This document shows positions 6,046-8,510 of a stretch of DNA of 8,510 nucleotides, piece after piece; position 1 is the first letter of the stretch; each line of letters opens with the position of its first letter. The notes below the pieces were generated by a model. The model saw only the letters and a list, made by a program, of their open reading frames with translations. It did not search any database and had not been told where the DNA came from. Source of the DNA: Candidatus Parabacteroides intestinavium (GTDB lineage Bacteria; Bacteroidota; Bacteroidia; Bacteroidales; Tannerellaceae); contig DWYO01000218.1 in the NCBI GenBank assembly GCA_019118725.1, positions 1 through 8,510 on the forward strand, given 5' to 3'. Made by a program: the position numbers and the translations under genes.

Positions 6046-7773
6046 TTAGTTCCCTAAGAGTTTTTCGGCTGCCGGATCACCCAATTCTTTGGCCTTCAGC
6101 AGCGCTGAGCGGGCTTCTTCTGCTTTTCCGCTCCGTTGCAGGCAGATGCCGCGTAAGCGATAGCAGGCGGCAAACTCTGGAGCGATAGCCAAAGCCTTAT
6201 CGATGCTTCGGAGTGCTTCTTCGTACTTCTTTTGGCGGATATAGATAGATGCCTCTTCGGCCGGATACATGGCGTTTTGCGGAGCGATGTTCATAGCCTG
6301 TTGGATATCCTGTAAAGCTCCGTCCAAATCGTCCATGCGGAATTTGGCCTGCTCACGGTAATAGTAAAAGTTGTCATCAACCTTTCCGTTGTAGATTTGG
6401 TAATATAAATCATAGTCAGCCACCGCCTCTTTGTATTGCATTAACCGCAATTTCCAGTCGATGCGTTCTAAAACGTAAGGAGCAGCTTCAACGGAAGGAG
6501 GGTTACCGCAACAGGCCACCGCGCTGTCTAATAACTGGATGATGTCTCCGATATTGAATCCGATAACCGCTGATTTGGCTTTTGAGGCCATATACCAGCT
6601 ATTGGCATTGGCTGCATCACTTTGATTAACCGTCATATATTCTTGATAAGCCTGTTCATATTGGCCTTGCGCAAAGTAAATATCAGCTTGCAGTTGGTGA
6701 TAGGCCGGAATATTTTGGGCTTGAAGAGCTTCAGTCAATACGGCTTGCGCCCGTTCCAGATTCCAATTCGGATTGGTTTTCAGCGTTGTATCAGATACGG
6801 CCGCCGAATAAATGAGTTGTGCGGCGTTGTATAGGGCTTCGCTTTTGTTGTCGGATAATTCAATGGATTGTTTTAGGTCCGCTTCAGCTTTTGCGAGACA
6901 ACCGGCTTGTCCGGAAGCATCAGAAGCCAGTGCCGAACGACGGAACACATAATGGGAGGCTCTGCGCGAATAGCTTTCCCACCAATCCGGGAATGTTGCC
7001 ACAAAATCATTCAAGGTCTCCAAGAAACTTTTGGCATCTTGTGTGTTTTCTATGATGTATGTGGCGATCTTGGCTTGTTCTCTATCAGTCGGCCAAGCTT
7101 TCCGGATGCCTATCGTGCTGTAGGTAGAGTTGAACGCATCTGTAGAAGTAATGGCTAAGCTGTTGGCGTAAGCCGCCGAAACGGCATACGAACAGGCATT
7201 CTTTCCGGAAGCATCCTCTTGCGCAAGACCGAAAACCTGTCCCTCTTCATTGCATACCGGTGCGTTGGTCCATCCTACTTGCAAGGGAAATGAGAGCTTA
7301 TAATAATGGTAAGTCTCTTTCAGTTTGGTCACCTCTTCTACTTTCCCGTTTCCAAAAGATTTGACCTTGCCTTTCTCTTTTACAAACGGAAGGAGATAAG
7401 CGGGAGCATTGACCTGAAGAGGTGCTTCTGCCATTTCCAGGCAGCTGACTTTTTTCGGGATTTCGACTTGCAGTTTGATGACGTCATACAGCTCATCGGC
7501 ACCTAAAACTCGTGAGACCGGATAGGTTTTTCCGTTTGTATCTGTTACGGTGGCTTTGTCTGCCCCTTTGAACAAAGAATAGGCTGAAAGCAATAAACCA
7601 TCTTCCGTGATGAAGAAACCGGTACCGTTATGCAAAGTTGTTCCGTCTGCTTTGTAGGTAGTTATACTGACTACGGCCTTTTTTTGCTTTTCCATCCATT
7701 TAGGGGCTTTCTGTTGGGCAAAAACGTTTAAGGCCAAGCTACCCCAAATCAACAAGAATACTATTTTTTTCAT
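6046..7773 (-). CDS. Exported trypsin-fold protein with degenerate catalytic triad and C-terminal TPR repeats
   Basis: 575 residues with a Sec signal peptide (probable cleavage after VFA, residue 19), hence periplasmic or surface-exposed. Residues about 30-210 resemble the HtrA/Trypsin_2 fold: GTGFFITEDGLLLSAYSLFKGAD aligns with the HtrA segment carrying TNxHV, D97 in YDVIKLQV matches the triad Asp, and GWTNAPVCNEEGQVFGL matches the GNSGGP segment. The catalytic His position is Ser66 and the Ser position Thr169, with the oxyanion glycines changed too, so peptidase activity is unlikely. Residues about 290-575 are helical repeats of TPR type, clearest at 355-385 and in tandem at about 475-570 (EEALRSIDKALAIAPEF). 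It probably acts as a binding or scaffold protein. It begins 25 bp after the FHA gene, indicating one operon. Databases may label it serine protease, which the sequence does not support. Confidence 0.85.
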   Translation of the reverse strand: MKKIVFLLIWGSLALNVFAQQKAPKWMEKQKKAVVSITTYKADGTTLHNGTGFFITEDGLLLSAYSLFKGADKATVTDTNGKTYPVSRVLGADELYDVIKLQVEIPKKVSCLEMAEAPLQVNAPAYLLPFVKEKGKVKSFGNGKVEEVTKLKETYHYYKLSFPLQVGWTNAPVCNEEGQVFGLAQEDASGKNACSYAVSAAYANSLAITSTDAFNSTYSTIGIRKAWPTDREQAKIATYIIENTQDAKSFLETLNDFVATFPDWWESYSRRASHYVFRRSALASDASGQAGCLAKAEADLKQSIELSDNKSEALYNAAQLIYSAAVSDTTLKTNPNWNLERAQAVLTEALQAQNIPAYHQLQADIYFAQGQYEQAYQEYMTVNQSDAANANSWYMASKAKSAVIGFNIGDIIQLLDSAVACCGNPPSVEAAPYVLERIDWKLRLMQYKEAVADYDLYYQIYNGKVDDNFYYYREQAKFRMDDLDGALQDIQQAMNIAPQNAMYPAEEASIYIRQKKYEEALRSIDKALAIAPEFAACYRLRGICLQRSGKAEEARSALLKAKELGDPAAEKLLGN

Positions 7774-7798
7774 GATTCCAAATTATGTAGGTTTGTTT

Positions 7799-8335
7799 TT
7801 ATTGTTCAGACTCTCTGTTGGGCGTATGGAGGATGAATGTTGTCGCTCCTATCGTTATGACATCTCCCTCTTCGATGCGTACGATTTCTTTGTCGCCCAG
7901 CAATTCATTGCGCAGGAAAGTGCCGGTCAGACTCGGAAAGTCGCGTAATGAGTAGACCAATTCCCCGTTTTTGTTTTCCTTGACATGAATGACACAATGT
8001 TTGCGTCCCATACTTGGATCACTGGTGATGATAGGCACGTCTACACCATCCGTGTCTTTATTTCTTCGGCCAATGACGTTGTCCCCTAAAACCAATGGCA
8101 AATCTTGCTTGAATGCAAAATTGTTCTCGATAACCGTAATAAATCCGCAAGAAAAATCCGGCTCTTTCACCTCTTTTTCTTGTCCTGATTTTGTACGTAC
8201 CACTTTCCTTCCTATTTTGATTTTAAATTGAGATGCGCATTGTGGGCAGACCATCGCCACGACCTCTCCGTCCTTATACTTGTTTTCGTCAAACGTTATC
8301 TGATAATCACATTTCGGGCAAAATACTCGTTTCAT
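7799..8335 (-). CDS. Zinc-ribbon and FHA-domain protein
   Basis: 178 residues, no signal peptide or membrane helix, so cytoplasmic. The N-terminus is a zinc ribbon with CPKC (Cys6, Cys9) and CPQC (Cys30, Cys33), then a basic linker with a KSGQEKEVKE stretch (about 43-60). The C-terminal FHA domain (about 65-172) has the core motifs: GR at 89-90, Ser108 and His113 in SMGRKH, and SLTGT (135-139), where the usual Asn of NGT is Thr. FHA domains bind phosphothreonine peptides, so a Ser/Thr kinase partner is expected; none is in the window. ATG 8335 is chosen because the zinc ribbon starts immediately after it, as in related small zinc-ribbon proteins. The pseudo-protease/TPR gene follows 25 bp downstream in the same operon. 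The actual target and any zinc-dependent partner are unknown. Confidence 0.9.
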   Translation of the reverse strand: MKRVFCPKCDYQITFDENKYKDGEVVAMVCPQCASQFKIKIGRKVVRTKSGQEKEVKEPDFSCGFITVIENNFAFKQDLPLVLGDNVIGRRNKDTDGVDVPIITSDPSMGRKHCVIHVKENKNGELVYSLRDFPSLTGTFLRNELLGDKEIVRIEEGDVITIGATTFILHTPNRESEQ

Positions 8336-8432
8336 GTTTTTGTTTTTTTATTGTAACTTTTATTTTATCCAACTTTTGCAAGCGCTTAACTTATTGGTTG
8401 ACAAGGATTCAGTAAACAAGGTTACACGCTTG

Positions 8433-8464
8433 GAAACCTATTTGTGTGAATATCTTGTATCAAA
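8433..8464 (-). promoter_or_regulatory. Candidate Bacteroidetes promoter for the FHA/pseudo-protease operon
   Basis: Reading the minus strand, TTTG (8464-8461) is followed after 20 bp by TAGGTTTC (8440-8433), which matches TAnnTTTG in all but the last base. The spacing fits the Bacteroidetes -33/-7 arrangement. It would give a leader of roughly 90 nt before the ATG at 8335. The rest of 8336-8510 shows no gene on either strand. Confidence 0.4.
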
Positions 8465-8487
8465 CGATGTGCGACAAATATCTTGTC
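8449..8487. repeat. Short direct and inverted repeats overlapping the candidate promoter
   Basis: AATATCTTGT occurs twice, at 8449-8458 and 8477-8486, 28 bp apart. The second copy is part of the imperfect palindrome GACAAATATCTTGTC (8473-8487), with 5-bp arms GACAA/TTGTC around a 5-bp centre. They flank and overlap the proposed -33 box, so they could be operator half-sites. In an AT-rich intergenic region chance is also possible. Confidence 0.3.
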
Positions 8488-8510
8488 TCCTCGTTGATTT
8501 GTCTCTTGTC

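Noticed and set aside
8380..8387. AAGCGCTT palindrome upstream of the FHA gene as an operator
   Set aside because: An 8-bp palindrome without a second copy or family match is too weak to call.

Overview
The window looks like a chromosomal segment from a Bacteroidales gut-type bacterium, possibly Parabacteroides; the genus is a low-confidence guess. The signs are moderate GC, A-rich and SD-poor start regions, a TAnnTTTG-type promoter element, a periplasmic GH2 beta-galactosidase, and a LytS/LytTR two-component pair of the Bacteroidetes kind.

Layout. (1) Positions 1-1576 (+) hold the 3' part of a GH2 beta-galactosidase gene that begins before the window; the catalytic nucleophile Glu is still inside. 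(2) A strong bidirectional terminator (1597-1664) separates it from a convergent minus-strand pair: a lipoprotein gene of unknown function (4463-3624) followed by a secreted serine hydrolase (3556-1658). The hydrolase would usually be labelled X-Pro dipeptidyl-peptidase or CocE/NonD, but its active-site residues fit alpha-amino-acid ester hydrolases better. (3) Positions 4545-5989 are a damaged patch. The last ~40 codons of a minus-strand membrane-protein gene abut a 5'-truncated LytS-type sensor kinase gene on the plus strand. The kinase fragment overlaps an intact LytTR response regulator gene. One deletion across a divergent promoter region would explain both truncations. (4) Positions 8335-6046 (-) carry a two-gene operon: a zinc-ribbon plus FHA protein, then an exported trypsin-fold/TPR protein whose catalytic His and Ser positions are replaced. 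A plausible Bacteroidetes promoter and short repeats lie upstream (8433-8487).

How the genes may work together. The lipoprotein and hydrolase are probably co-transcribed and act in the cell envelope. The FHA and pseudo-protease/TPR genes are 25 bp apart and probably co-expressed; the FHA protein appears cytoplasmic and the other exported, so any link is by shared regulation or an unseen membrane partner. The response regulator keeps all its key residues but has lost its sensor and has no visible promoter. No RNA genes, CRISPR arrays or insertion sequences were recognised.
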